A DNA stretch of 64,000 bases. Source: Temnothorax longispinosus (lineage: Eukaryota; Arthropoda; Insecta; Hymenoptera; Formicidae). Each line of letters opens with the position of its first letter. The first letter of the stretch is position 1. The translations under genes were made by a program, and so were the position numbers. The DNA is taken from contig NC_092358.1 of the NCBI RefSeq assembly GCF_030848805.1, forward strand, positions 11,014,433 through 11,078,432, read 5' to 3'. Of the stretch, positions 1 through 10,243 are shown piece by piece. The notes beneath the pieces are model-generated. The model saw only the letters and a program-made list of their open reading frames with translations, was not told where the DNA came from and ran no database searches.

Positions 1-561
1 TGATGCAAAGAGTATCACAGGTCTATTCTATTTAATTGAACTTATTCATGCACAGTTTATCTTTTCTCCTTTTCTCTCTAATGTGAAAAGAGAAAGAGGA
101 AAGATGAACCGTGCAAGAAGTTCAGGTAAAAAGGACAGATGTCATGTTGCTGCGTTCTTCATGCTAGACACTTGATTGGTTCGTTTCTTTGTGCGCCTGC
201 ATTATGGTGCATTAATATACAAAAATTCGCTATTCGTACTTCGTACTTATAACTTATAACCATCTAAAAACTGCAACTTGATTTAATTTAACCTCAATGG
301 GTCATTGGCATTGGCGCTTGGCGCGAAGGCTGCCGAGTGCCGAGTGCCGAGTGCAAATACATGACCGTGGGCAAGAGTGAGGCGTGAGGCCCGTGGCCCG
401 TGAAGGCTTGATAATTCGGCTTATCGTTATCAGCCTTTCGTCGCATGTTTTCATTTCGTAAGAGATGTAGATATAATTATAGTTAATTGATATTTTATCG
501 TACGATAAGAAAAAGTGCCTGCGTTCTCTATATATCTCTCTGCTCGGACTAGTCAAGAAAA
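1..561. other. Upstream region of SPTLC1
   Basis: No gene is supported here. The stretch should hold the promoter and 5' UTR of the SPTLC1 gene that starts at 562. It contains an imperfect hairpin (49-115) and a short tandem repeat of the 7-base unit GCCGAGT around 330-355. No clear TATA box was identified. Confidence 0.5.
49..115. repeat. Imperfect hairpin, CT/GA-rich arms
   Basis: The outer ends TGCACAG and CCGTGCA are near complements. The arms run through a pyrimidine-rich stretch and a matching purine-rich stretch around an 11-base loop. It may be a small palindromic element or a chance CT/GA palindrome; nothing shows transcription. Confidence 0.45.
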
Positions 562-3078
562 ATGAGCACGAAACTCCTGTTTGTCGAATCGGTGGAGATT
601 CTGCGGGACACCTTGCCGCATTACCACACTCTGCTAGAAGCGATTTTGGTGCTTTGGATGGTGTGGTTTATTTCCAAGAGACGAAGCGGCGGCCAGGATT
701 CGGTACCCTCGAAGGAGTTGGTGGAGCGTAAACTGGCGGAGTGGCAGCCGGAGTCCCTCGTGCCAGAATCGCCAGCGGACCATCCTTCGCTGAGTCCCAA
801 ACACATCACTTCTAGAATCGGGAAGCGGATGACGGTCAATGGCAGGGATTGTCTCAACTTGGGTACGCATAATTACTTGGGTCTAAGTGACAATACAGAG
901 CTGATAGACAGCGCCGAGGCGGCTATCAAGAAATACGGCGTTGGATCTTGTGGACCAAGAGGTTTCTATGGAACTGTCGACGTTCACCTGGAGCTAGAAG
1001 AACGTATGGCCAGTTTCATGGGCACGGAAGACGCTATAACATATTCCTATGGGTTCGCTACTATGTCGACCGTAATCCCAGCTTATTGTAAACGTACCGA
1101 CTTGATATTCGTGGATGAGCGAGTAAATTTCGCTGTGCAGAAAGGATTGGACGCGTCTCGAGGAAATATCCAATATTTTAAACATAATGATGTTCAAGAT
1201 CTACATAATCTCCTGAAGAAACAGGAGGAAGCGGACAAACGACGTCCTAAAAAGGCTGCGAAAATCAGACGTTTTCTGATCGTAGAGGGTATTTATATGA
1301 ATACAGGAAACATTTGTCATCTACCTGAATTACTGGACCTTTGCAGACAGTACAAATTGAGAATTTTTATTGATGAGTCGATATCGTTTGGTACCATCGG
1401 TCTACACGGAAGAGGCGTTACCGAATATTTCAACATTCCCAGAAGTGAAGTAGACATGATAATAGGTAAAAATTAATTAATACTAATATAATAACTAAAA
1501 AGAAATTAAAGCCAGTAGTGATGTGCGAATCAAGGATTTGTTATGTCAAGTCGAATCGAATCAAATTTTGTTTCTTTTTTCAAATTTGAATCAAATCGAA
1601 TCGACAAAGTTTCATTCGAATTGAAGCGAATCAAATAATTTCGAATTGTTGAAATATAATTTTTAATTAACAATATAATTATTAAAATAATAAAAGATCA
1701 GAGTTCAAAAAATTAAAAAAGTAGTTAACGAACCAGTACTACGTTTACGCGAGCGTTACTTCTGTAGTAACTTACGATAATTCACTCGTTTACGCGGAAT
1801 AAATTATCGTAAGTTACTGCAAAATCAAGTTTACGCAAAGGAATTATCGTAAGTTCCTACAGAAGTAACGCTCGCGTAAACGTAGTACAAGGCAGGTGTA
1901 CAACGTACTAAGATTGTATTACAAATTGAAATAAATAAAGCGAGAAATAAAGCGTTCAAAGCGTTTCGACCTTACTACAGGGTCACTTACAAACTAAAGG
2001 GCCTATTCTGTAAGGCCCCATGGACTAATATTTTCCGCGTAACGCGTATCGCGTAATCAATCAGACGTTTCGTATTTTCTGTTAAGGTCATTGCGCGTAA
2101 CAAAGTTTTAGTCATAATGGTAAGGCCGTAAGAAAATAGATAGACCAATCACAGTCGATTATTCTCCTTGAGCTCGAAGAAGACATGGAAAAAAATGTAC
2201 CGAATCAATTTAAAAAAATGAAGATGACCTTGATATCTCCGAAGCCCCTCCACTTGGACAAAAATTATTATCGCTATATGATAGCCCCTCGGATAGCCCC
2301 CTTCGTACCGTACAATTTTACACTAATTTTTCTCTGGACCTTATAGATTCGAATATATTTAAGGTGGTAATAGTTATTGTCTCACCCTGTATATAATTCG
2401 TATTCGAATCATCTAGATTCGAAATTTTTTAATAGTTTGGATTCGAATCATAGAAATTCGAATTCGAATAGTTCGCACATCTCTAAGCTAGATATTTTTT
2501 GTTAATATATGAAAATGTATATATGATAATATATATCTACATATTCTTTAGGATCTTTAGAAAACGCTATGGGAACTATTGGAGGCTTTTGTGTGGGAAC
2601 ATCTTTTATCATCGATCATCAACGTTTATCTGGGCTTGGCTACTGTTTCTCGGCGTCTCAACCACCTCTCCTGGCATCTGCTGCTATCACTTCTTTAGAT
2701 ATGATTGAAAATAATTTACAAGTATTTCAATCTTTGAAAAATAACACCTTATCGATTCACAACGGTCTCAAAGAAATCCCGATGTTGGTGTGCTCTAGTT
2801 TCGCAGAATCGCCTTTAAAGCATGTATATTTGAAAGAACAGAAAGACCGTGCCACCGAGGAGAAATTACTATCTGCAATTTCTAACAAATGTATAGAAAA
2901 TAACTTGGCGATCATACTACCTGCCTATCTGGAAACGGAAAGAATCTTACCTAGGCCTAGTCTTAGACTTTGTGTATCTGCTAGTCTGGATAACAATGAT
3001 ATTAAGTTTGTGCTAAATACTTTGAGAAAATGTACAGAAGAAATTTTGTCGTTAATGAGTGAGATAAATGAATCTTAA
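562..3078 (+). CDS. SPTLC1: Serine palmitoyltransferase subunit 1 (SPTLC1)
   Basis: This is the non-catalytic subunit of serine palmitoyltransferase, which condenses serine with palmitoyl-CoA in the ER membrane as the first step of sphingolipid synthesis. Two exons are seen: 562-1465 and 2552-3078. The donor follows ATGATAATAG, the acceptor is TTCTTTAG, and a Gly codon is split across the junction. The product is 476 aa, close to the roughly 473 aa of the human protein. A hydrophobic N-terminal anchor lies at about residues 22-38, followed by an aminotransferase class I/II (alpha-oxoamine synthase) fold. The segment VGSCGPRGFYG (about 127-137) holds the cysteine equivalent to human C133, which is mutated in hereditary sensory neuropathy. 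The 3' exon carries SFIIDHQRLSG, where the catalytic paralog SPTLC2 has its PLP lysine. The start has no upstream in-frame rival. Family identity is secure by recall of the human sequence. Confidence 0.95.
1515..2487. mobile_element. Non-autonomous DNA transposon in the SPTLC1 intron
   Basis: The only SPTLC1 intron is almost wholly repeat. Its ends are inverted: GATGTGCGAA near 1519 and TTCGCACATC near 2472. Both ends are followed inward by degenerate GAATCGAATC-type tracts. No long ORF lies inside. A second hairpin (1736-1888) is nested within it, and a CCCTGTATA-like motif lies near 2386. Superfamily unknown. Confidence 0.6.
1736..1888. repeat. Nested hairpin (MITE-like), about 47 bp arms
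   Basis: GTACTACGTTTACGCGAGCG at 1736 is mirrored by the complementary sequence ending at 1888. The arms are about 47 bp with one mismatch seen. The loop holds a further partial copy of the inner TTATCGTAAGTTACT unit. It sits inside the larger inverted-repeat element of the SPTLC1 intron. Confidence 0.8.
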
Positions 3079-3650
3079 AAGAGGTATATTTAAAGATTTT
3101 ATTCTCGTATATTAGGAATAGGTATATCTAATATTTATACATATTTATGTTCCTACTTTGTGCATACACGTATACATCATACGTATGCATCAACATATGT
3201 ATGCATCAACATACGTATTAATTAGTCCAAGTAAATTTTTTTTCTTGTACAAAGTTAACATATTTGTTATTAAAGAAAATGGATGATACGAGAATTGCGA
3301 TTATAAAGAATATGTTGGATAGAGAAAATGTATTAGCGAATTAAATTGTACTTTAGTTCTGAAAATATACTTCAGTTTTATCTCTTACAGGTTTATTTCT
3401 TAACACTTCATAGAAAAATGATTACAACGTTTTGCGTATGATACAATACAAATTAATATTTTTAACCGAATATTGAATAAATACTCGAGAATTGTAAAAT
3501 AAAGTTTTCTAAATTTTTCTATTGATCGAATAATTTAGAAAAATTCGCTGAATACGGCTCATAATTAAAAAAGTGCATATAAAGCAACTGCCATAGTTTG
3601 TAATGTACGGAAAGTGCTTTATTATTGTAATAGGTACAGATACGCGCTTA
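3079..3650. other. Convergent 3' region between SPTLC1 and CCNQ
   Basis: No gene is seen. The stretch is AT-rich and holds probable 3' UTRs. AATAAA signals for SPTLC1 lie near 3475 and 3499. An AATAAA on the minus strand at 3618-3623 lies about 28 bases past the CCNQ stop. Short tandem CATACGTATGCATCAA-type units occur around 3170-3215. Confidence 0.6.
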
Positions 3651-4873
3651 TTAATTGTCTCTCGTTTCAGGTTCGTCATCATATGCCGCCATGATTTTTT
3701 CCATAATTTCCCATAACTTATCCCTCGCTAAATCTTTGCAGAAAACCTGTGTGGTGACAAGAAAATTTACATATAAATCTATCGACTAACATAGAAAAAC
3801 GGACAAAAAATTTTGTAGCATCATGTATACTTACATTGAACCACGGCTGTTGATCACACTCGTCCATTAGAGGTACGACCACGCCATAAATTTGTAATGA
3901 CAAGTTAATACAAGCTATCGCTGTTAAGTTCGGTGGATAGTCGAGAATAGCTGGGGAATGATGAAAGTCTTGTAGCAGTGCCATGCTAGTTTTGGCGACC
4001 GGATACTTGGACCACTCCTCTTCACCAAACCAAGCTTGCAAAGATCGCAGATAATGAAGCATGTACTATAAGGAAACATAATGCAGTTATTTATGCGTTA
4101 TCACATACGTCTATTAATGTTATTCAGTTAGGCTGTGTTCCAAATTCACTCTAGTTAACTAAAATGCTAGTGTACGTAACGTTAACTAGAGTGGAACACA
4201 GCCTTAGTAATATTTACAACACTTTACCTTGTGCGGATGCACAGGCGTGACTTCAAACTTGAGCATCCTCATGATCAGAAGTTCAGCTTGTACGATTGCA
4301 TCCCTCATACTCCAATACTGATCGCCAAGATCGAGTGGCTGAGAACCTCTGTGAAGCGTGTTGTAAGATACATTCATTACGTCTCTTATCTTCAGCGTAT
4401 CGTCCTTTACTTTACCAGCCAGATAAAGGCAAGTTGCAGCTATGAGCTAAAAGAGACAAAATTCTGTCGTATTTATTAAGAACTTATCAAGTCTTGAAGC
4501 ACCATCCGTTCTTACATAATTATCATATCCCTGTGCCGTTGCTTCTTTAATAAATCTGTGATATAATGTTGCAGCAGTAGCTATCGTCAATGGATGAGCC
4601 TCCAATTTCAAACCTAAATTCAGACGAGCGTTTTATTAAAGACTTTACCTTTTTACGGTAAACACAACAAGATTTCTAAAGCTCGACAAATTTTCTAAAG
4701 TGCCTAACAACTTTCCAATGGTGAGATATCGTTGCACCCAACATACCACACTCGAAGATAAATCGAGAAACTGTGAAACTGTCGCTGGACTTGGTATAAT
4801 CGATCGTAATACTCTTTTGTAATGTATTCCTTTTCTCGCGCTGCATCGCGAGAACGTCAATCACGTCTTTCAT
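3651..4873 (-). CDS. CCNQ: Cyclin-Q (cyclin-related FAM58), CDK10 partner
   Basis: This encodes the activating cyclin of CDK10. Five exons on the minus strand, in transcript order, are 4873-4747, 4613-4516, 4446-4228, 4065-3835 and 3746-3651. They sum to 771 nt, giving 256 aa against about 248 aa in human. All introns have GT-AG ends. The cyclin box is recognisable from VSRFIFECGLKLEAHPLTIA (about residues 34-53), through LYLAGKVKDDTLKIRDVMN, to AELLIMRMLKFEVTPVHPHK, the signature stretch of this family. The C-terminal exon reads VFCKDLARDKLWEIMEK and ends near DDEPETRDN. I chose ATG 4873; another in-frame ATG nine codons upstream (4897) would give a slightly longer N-terminus. A short palindrome lies in the third intron. 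The gene is tail-to-tail with SPTLC1. Confidence 0.93.
4132..4204. repeat. Small palindromic element in CCNQ intron
   Basis: AGGCTGTGTTCCA at the left and the near-complement TGGAACACAGCCT at the right enclose a second pair of complementary CTCTAGTTAAC / GTTAACTAGAG blocks. It is about 73 bp long and lies wholly within the intron between CCNQ exons 3 and 4. Confidence 0.7.
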
Positions 4874-7320
4874 CTTAGAGCTAAAACGAAACGTCATGTG
4901 AATTTAACGTAAAAAGAAAACTAAATATCATTCGAACATACGAAAAATTAGCTGTGAAAATAACGCATGTCCGAATCACATTGCGTTGCGAAAATACTGA
5001 AAAGCTTTTGATCTGTCAAGAGTAAGCTGATGTATAACCTTATGTCAGTGTCATCCAATGTGAACTCATTGTACCTGAGAGTCTCGGTGCCGCTTGGCTC
5101 TGAGGGATTCATCGCGGAATATACTGTCTTTGGCGAGAAAGGTTTCGTTTAAAAATCGTAAGCGCGTTAGTGAGAAAACTCTATTTTCCCTCTCATTCAG
5201 GTACAAGAGATACGTCCACACAGTCCACACAAATGTAATAATCAATAAGGAATTTCCGTCAAGAAAACGGAGAGTATAATTTCAGTGTCAAAGTGATGAA
5301 CTAAATGTGTGTCACGTGACGAGTAGCGCTTAAATTCAAATCTACACTTATATAGCAAATATATATATTATATATATATATAATGCCTATCTAATAATTG
5401 TGTATATATTATGTATATAATTATGTACATGTATATTATTGACCATAATATATACATAAATATATATTTAATAAACAGGAAAGGGAGATTAACGCTGGTT
5501 TAAAGAAATCTCCCTGCCCCGTTGATTAATATTTATTTCTTACAAATATATATGTATACAATTATCATAGGATTATAATAAGCACTTGCGAGGAGTGATA
5601 ATTAAGGAGTGATAATTGAAACGCGCACACACTGCTTCTCTTCTACACACAAAGCATATTTTTAACATAATATTTTTAAACATTTACACATACAGCAAAT
5701 TAATCAAATAAAGTATCTGTTAGGAAAAATGTTAGCATTTATGAATGATTTATATTTTTCTAGTTTAAATATGTTTATTAATAAAAATAAGTTAAATACT
5801 AAAATAAATTATTTGATAATTATTTGTATATACGCGGCTTTATAAAGACCAGTTTCAATACACTTTTAACTAATTATAAAACATGTGATTACGGATTAGT
5901 TGATGGTATATATACTCATAAACTTGAAATTCAAGTGACAAATTATGAATATGAAAATTACTTCACAAAGGGTCAACAAGTAGAAATAAAAGGATACATA
6001 AAAATAGCAAGTTTTAGTAATATATTAATAAAATCTTTGAAAAATAATTGTATTACTCTTTTTAATGACATGAATTTATCTTACAGCTGATATCTTCTAT
6101 TTATATATATAGAGAAGTGGACAATACATCAAATATTTTAAATTATTAAAAAAGAAAATTATCTTTTGCTGAATGTTTAAAGAGCTCTTTTTGTAATAGG
6201 CTTTGTTCGAACAAAAAGAGCTTTTAATAGTATTAATAAAAAGATATTACCAAATAAAATTATTCGCACTAATTTTCGCACTAATTTTTCATAAAATAAA
6301 CTTTGTTCATATAACAGAAATTCTTTATTATTATTAAAATATTAACAAAAACATAATATTAATACGCTTTATAAAATTAGTTAATTCTATTATTTAGTTA
6401 ATTTTTTTATTAATATTAAATTTTTTACAGGTTGCAGAATTATTTAGAAAAATGTTTGTTGTCATCTAATAATCCAATTTACTTATTCACTTAATTATAT
6501 TACTTTTTCATGTTCCTTTGTTTTCGGGAGTATTCTTCTTTCTCTTTATTTTTATTTATTACTGGAATTCTCTTTATTTTATTTATTAGTGGAACTTCTT
6601 TCATGTCCACCTCCTTGTTATCACTTTTCTAAGTTTTCTAACCCACATGATGTTTCCATGACAACCGCTTGCGCAGTATGATGCGCAGTCGTCTACTCAT
6701 GCCCGTGCTCGATAGCTCGTATACTTCGACGCTTGTGATCCATACACTGTGTATGCATGGTTCTTCCACCATGACTGTATATATATATATATATATATAT
6801 TACATTCTTATAACAATAATTATGTATCCATGTACTTATTTTTTTGTTTTTTAACAAACGGTTAGCTGGCCAGAGGGTTAACTTATTTTAGGCAGTAGTC
6901 GGGGGTCATTTTTTAAAACTAATTTTTTTACCAATTAATTTTTAGGTTTTTGTTTTTATATTTTGTTTTTTACTATTATAATTTTTTTTTATTTAAAAAA
7001 TTCCCCGGATTTTTTTTTTTTTTTTTTAGAATTTGCCAAGTTCCGTAAACTATATTTTGCCTACAAATCGTTTTTTTTTTTAATTTTCTACAATTTTTTT
7101 TTTACCGAGTTATACGATTTTGAAACTAAACCTGTACTTTTTAGAAATGATGTCGATACTCGGCGAAAAATCATCGTAGACAAAAAATTAAAAATTAAGG
7201 CATTTTAAAGCCTGAAGTTTCAAGTTTAACGCACTATCGGTGGTTTAAAAAATGTTTTTTTTTTTATAATATGAAAATTGATGAAGAAGTGTGTTATCTC
7301 TTTGTAAGAAAGATACTTTC
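4874..7320. other. AT-rich intergenic region upstream of CCNQ
   Basis: No gene is established. The proximal part should contain the CCNQ promoter. The rest is AT-rich, with TA-dinucleotide tracts (about 5350-5470 and 6778-6800) and T-runs (about 6965-7265). A short hairpin with AAGAGCTCTTTTTG / CAAAAAGAGCTTTT lies near 6178-6225. One ORF-like stretch at 5803-6090 is listed separately. Confidence 0.5.
5803..6090 (+). other. Unrecognised ORF fragment, possibly OB-fold-like
   Basis: An open stretch of about 95 codons has no ATG at its start. Upstream it is closed by a TAA at 5800-5802 with no acceptor site between. It contains NTLLTNYKTC and FTKGQQVEIKGYIKI, and the second pattern resembles a beta-strand stretch of small OB-fold proteins. 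I do not recognise the gene. It could be a decayed exon, part of a gene whose other exons I did not find, or chance in AT-rich DNA. Confidence 0.2.
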
Positions 7321-7439
7321 GCCAACGGTCAAATCACGTTGAACCTACAAGTTCTCGTCCGATCACTTAAGTCAAGCAACGTTGAGCGCGGTTAGTACTT
7401 AAATGGGTGACCGTTTGGGAACACCGCGTACTGTTGGCG
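7321..7439 (+). rRNA. 5S ribosomal RNA-like copy
   Basis: The 119-base stretch starts GCCAACG and ends TGTTGGC, the closing stem of animal 5S rRNA. It carries the expected internal blocks: GTTCTCGTCCGATCAC, the box A-like AAGTCAAGCAACGTTGAGCG, and box C GGTTAGTACTTAAATGGGTG followed by GGGAACACCGCG. A T-run at 7445-7449, suitable as an RNA polymerase III terminator, follows directly. Several bases look different from a typical insect 5S (for example in the 7328-7351 segment), so this may be a divergent active copy or a pseudogene. No second copy was seen. Confidence 0.75.
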
Positions 7440-7589
7440 TTTCTTTTTTGTGGAATTTACTTATTTTATGTGCCTGAAAGATATTTTTTTAATTGTAGTT
7501 ATACATTGTCTATTATATAAATTAATTAAAATAATAGCATGTAATATATTATTTAATTGTATATTATTATTTTAGTTAATCACATGAAT

Positions 7590-7905
7590 ATCAAGAGACA
7601 CGGTAGTGTCTCGTGCCAAGTACCCGCGAAGCGAGACCGCACCGTGACTCTTTTACGCGAACGCACGAGTTGCGAGTACCCGAGATTTTGAGTTCTCAAT
7701 AACCGCTCAACCGGTCAAGTTCTAAGTATACCCAATCGATAGCTTAAGTTATTATTTATGTAAAATTTACTGTTATATAATGCGCTGAGGAGGACCCCAA
7801 AAAGGGTCGAAACGTTATTCGTAACTTTGACCACATGTATTTTATAATAAATTTGAGCGGTAAAACGGCACTCTTGGCTCTTATTGCCCGTATTAAATTT
7901 TAATT
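7590..7905 (+). mobile_element. Penelope/LINE-type 3' end remnant with hammerhead-like core
   Basis: The stretch contains GCTGAGGAGGACCC, a short A-rich loop, then GGGTCGAAACGTT. This is the motif seen near ends of Penelope-like elements and some LINEs. No reverse transcriptase ORF is nearby, so this is at most a truncated copy. The element boundaries are estimates. Confidence 0.45.
7785..7832 (+). ncRNA. Hammerhead ribozyme-like core motif
   Basis: The CUGANGA box lies at 7785-7791 (CTGAGGA). A stem II follows, with GACCC (7793-7797) pairing to GGGTC (7804-7808). GAAAC lies at 7809-7813, followed by a possible stem III of two pairs (AC with GT) around GTTATTC. I could not pair a convincing stem I, so this may be inactive or a partial match. 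Confidence 0.3.
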
Positions 7906-8383
7906 TTTTGAATTATTATATTATACATGAAAACTCCAAGGAGATGCATACACAAATATTTAAAAAAAATTGAAGTACTATTGCAATAGCATATTCTTGA
8001 GACGAAATGAAGTGAAGAAGTCCTGTACCACTTTTCCCTCCGACAAACAATTGCCGAGATATCGTAAGCTAAAATATTGAAAAAAGTTACCAAGTTTTCC
8101 TTGAATATCTCAAAAAGTATCAGGCAAACAGAAAAATGTCTCAGACAAAAGTTGTTTAAATTTATTAGTAGAAAAAGATGATACAATAAAAAATTGGGGT
8201 TTCCATTTTAAAAAATCAAGTTGGGTCTTATTGGGTCCAAAGTTGGCGCCGGACCCAAAATTTAGTCAGCTCATCTGATGGTCCCCTCTAAACCATACAA
8301 CTTTTGTCCGAAACATTTTTCAATGAAATCATCGATTCCCGAGATATTACGGTGCGAAAGTTAAAATGGGACACCCTGTATAC
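7906..8383. repeat. Degenerate repeat ending ACCCTGTATA
   Basis: The segment contains GGTGCGAAAGTTAAAATGGG followed by ACACCCTGTATA at its end. A related terminal block ACCCTGTATA occurs near 2384, and its complement TATACAGGGT near 9133. No intact ORF is present. It is probably a fragment of a dispersed insect element. Confidence 0.4.
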
Positions 8384-8859
8384 TATAATTTTAGTTAATT
8401 ACATAAATATATTAGTATCTGTTTATTAATATTAACATAAATATACGGCATGTTCGATTCGATGTAATGAAAGATGGAGATAGATTGGGGAGATAAGATT
8501 GAAAAGAAAAGTCGTTTACCATTTTGCAAAATTTGCAATAGTTATTGAGTTAACTAAAATGTTTGAGCAAATAAGCGCATGAGAAGCGGTAGTAAGACCG
8601 GACTCGGTAGACTTCTTCGTCTAAAAGTAAATGGCACCTGCCTCCTCTTTACAGAATGCAATACGGACAGAGCAAGTGGTACAGTTGAATACAAAGTCGG
8701 AAATGTGTATTTGTGAGTGTGTGTAGTATGTTACTGCGTGTGGGTGTCCGTAGTGATAAACTCGAGTCCGTGGGTTCGTTAGACCCAAAGGATTGTGCAG
8801 ATTAATCCTCCCTGGACTAATCCAGGGACTCAGTATATGAAATAGTTTAGGATGATGGC

Positions 8860-8959
8860 GTCCCATGGCACATATTTTCCACGTAACCAATCAGAAGCGT
8901 GAATATGGAAACGCGAAACGCTTCTGATTGGTTACGCGGAAAATACGTGTCATGGGACA
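8860..8959. repeat. Palindromic element with about 44 bp arms
   Basis: GTCCCATGGCACATATTTTC near 8860 and its near-complement ending ATGGGAC at about 8958 flank a short loop. Both arms contain CCAATCAGAAGCGT or its complement. A related stretch with CCCCATGGACTAATATTTTC occurs near 2016 inside the SPTLC1 intron, which suggests a dispersed family. Confidence 0.75.
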
Positions 8960-9413
8960 TTACCTTTATGGAGATATAAACTAGTTGTCACAGTGATGTC
9001 ACAAGTCTCGTGAGTCAATGAGAAGGCGTTTCGTTTACACGTTTGTATATTCAAATATAACTTTTTTAAACAGTTTAAAAAAAATTAGACAAACAAAAAT
9101 GTATTTATAACAATTTTATATTATTTACATTATATACAGGGTATCACGTAATTTGCGCCCACTATCACGCGGCGATATTTCTTATCAAAAATTAAGTCAA
9201 AAAGTCCTTAGCATTTTTTTCTATAATACTTAATAAAGCAGTAATTATTGAGTAAAGTCAATCCGATCAGCTGTCTTTTAGACGGGCGTACGTCAGTGAG
9301 GCGCCCGCCTGGTAGTATGCGCTCACGTATTAAGTGACACCTTGAATAATATTATATATTTTTTTCAAAGCATTTTACTTTTACTCAATTATTCATTTAA
9401 ATCGATAATATCA

Positions 9414-9565
9414 ATGGCCACGTTCACCAGAACATTTATTTTGCAATTGTTGGACGTTTTATGAGCTCAGATTGGATTATTTTTTCAGATCTAGAGGAAT
9501 AATCCAATCTGAGCTCAGAAAACTTCCAACAGTTGCAAAATAAACGTTCTGCTGAACGTGGCCAT
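9414..9565. mobile_element. MITE with ATGGCCACGTTCA terminal inverted repeats
   Basis: It is an inverted repeat of 152 bp. The left end ATGGCCACGTTCACCAGAAC and right end CTGAACGTGGCCAT are near complements, and the inner arms contain TGAGCTCAGATTGGATTA and its complement. The same terminal sequence (GGCCGCGTTCAGCA) recurs at 33890-34018, so this is a dispersed family. No ORF. Confidence 0.75.
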
Positions 9566-9810
9566 ATTATTTTTATATTATTTTTCAATTATCCACTTGA
9601 GCCCGCTAAATCCGGCCGAGAGTCACGAAAATTTACGTAGGGCCGGCTATCTTCGGTATTAACCTCGTCGATGCCGATTCTCACCCCCTTCCCCTTGAGC
9701 CCCCTTCCACCAACCATCTCGCGTCTTTTGTTGCGAGTCGGTCGCATTGCCTCCCTCCCCCTGCCCCCGCCCCGCGAATATCCTACGAAAGGGCGAGAGG
9801 GTGGGGAAAG

Positions 9811-9820
9811 CTTATATAAG
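9811..9820 (+). promoter_or_regulatory. TATA-box candidate for 4E-BP
   Basis: CTTATATAAG sits in the GC-rich stretch about 430 bases upstream of the 4E-BP start codon. No competing gene lies between. A start site around 9840 is inferred only. Confidence 0.45.
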
Positions 9821-10243
9821 CGGACAGCGGACGTTGGCTTATCGCGTTTCACGGCACATTGCGTGAGACGAGTCGATGTCCACCCCGTCGTCATCCGTCT
9901 CGTAGGTTATGTCGCGCTGAGTCCGATAGCGCGCATTAAAATTGCATTAAAATTCGCACGTGGAACCGCGCGTGTATCAGTCTCTGCCCGCGACTGCACG
10001 AGCGAAAAGCCGAACCGGTTATAAAAGTCACGCTCCGTCCTCCATTAGGAATCGCGTGCATACCCTGCTGCGCAACGGGTGCCGCTTATCGCTAATAGCA
10101 ACGCCGAACAGAGTATTCTTGCCTTTGTTTCCCACGGCGGGCGTGATCGTGACGTGAGGAGGAGAGAAGAAAGAGAGAAAAACCGCGTCCAAATTGACGC
10201 GCAAAGTAAACGCGACGCGAAAGAAGAGAGACGCAACTACGAG

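Larger units (their letters stand above)
7440..10243. other. Repeat-rich region upstream of 4E-BP
   Basis: No coding gene is supported. It holds a retroelement-tail-like segment (about 7590-7905), a segment ending ACCCTGTATA (about 7906-8383), a palindrome (8860-8959), a degenerate piece starting ACAGGGTATCACGTAA (about 9136-9350) and an inverted-repeat element (9414-9565). From 9600 the base composition turns GC-rich, as expected for the 4E-BP promoter and 5' UTR. Confidence 0.6.

Noticed and set aside
10079..10243. In-frame extension upstream of 4E-BP
   Set aside because: It has no ATG and is better explained as 5' UTR.
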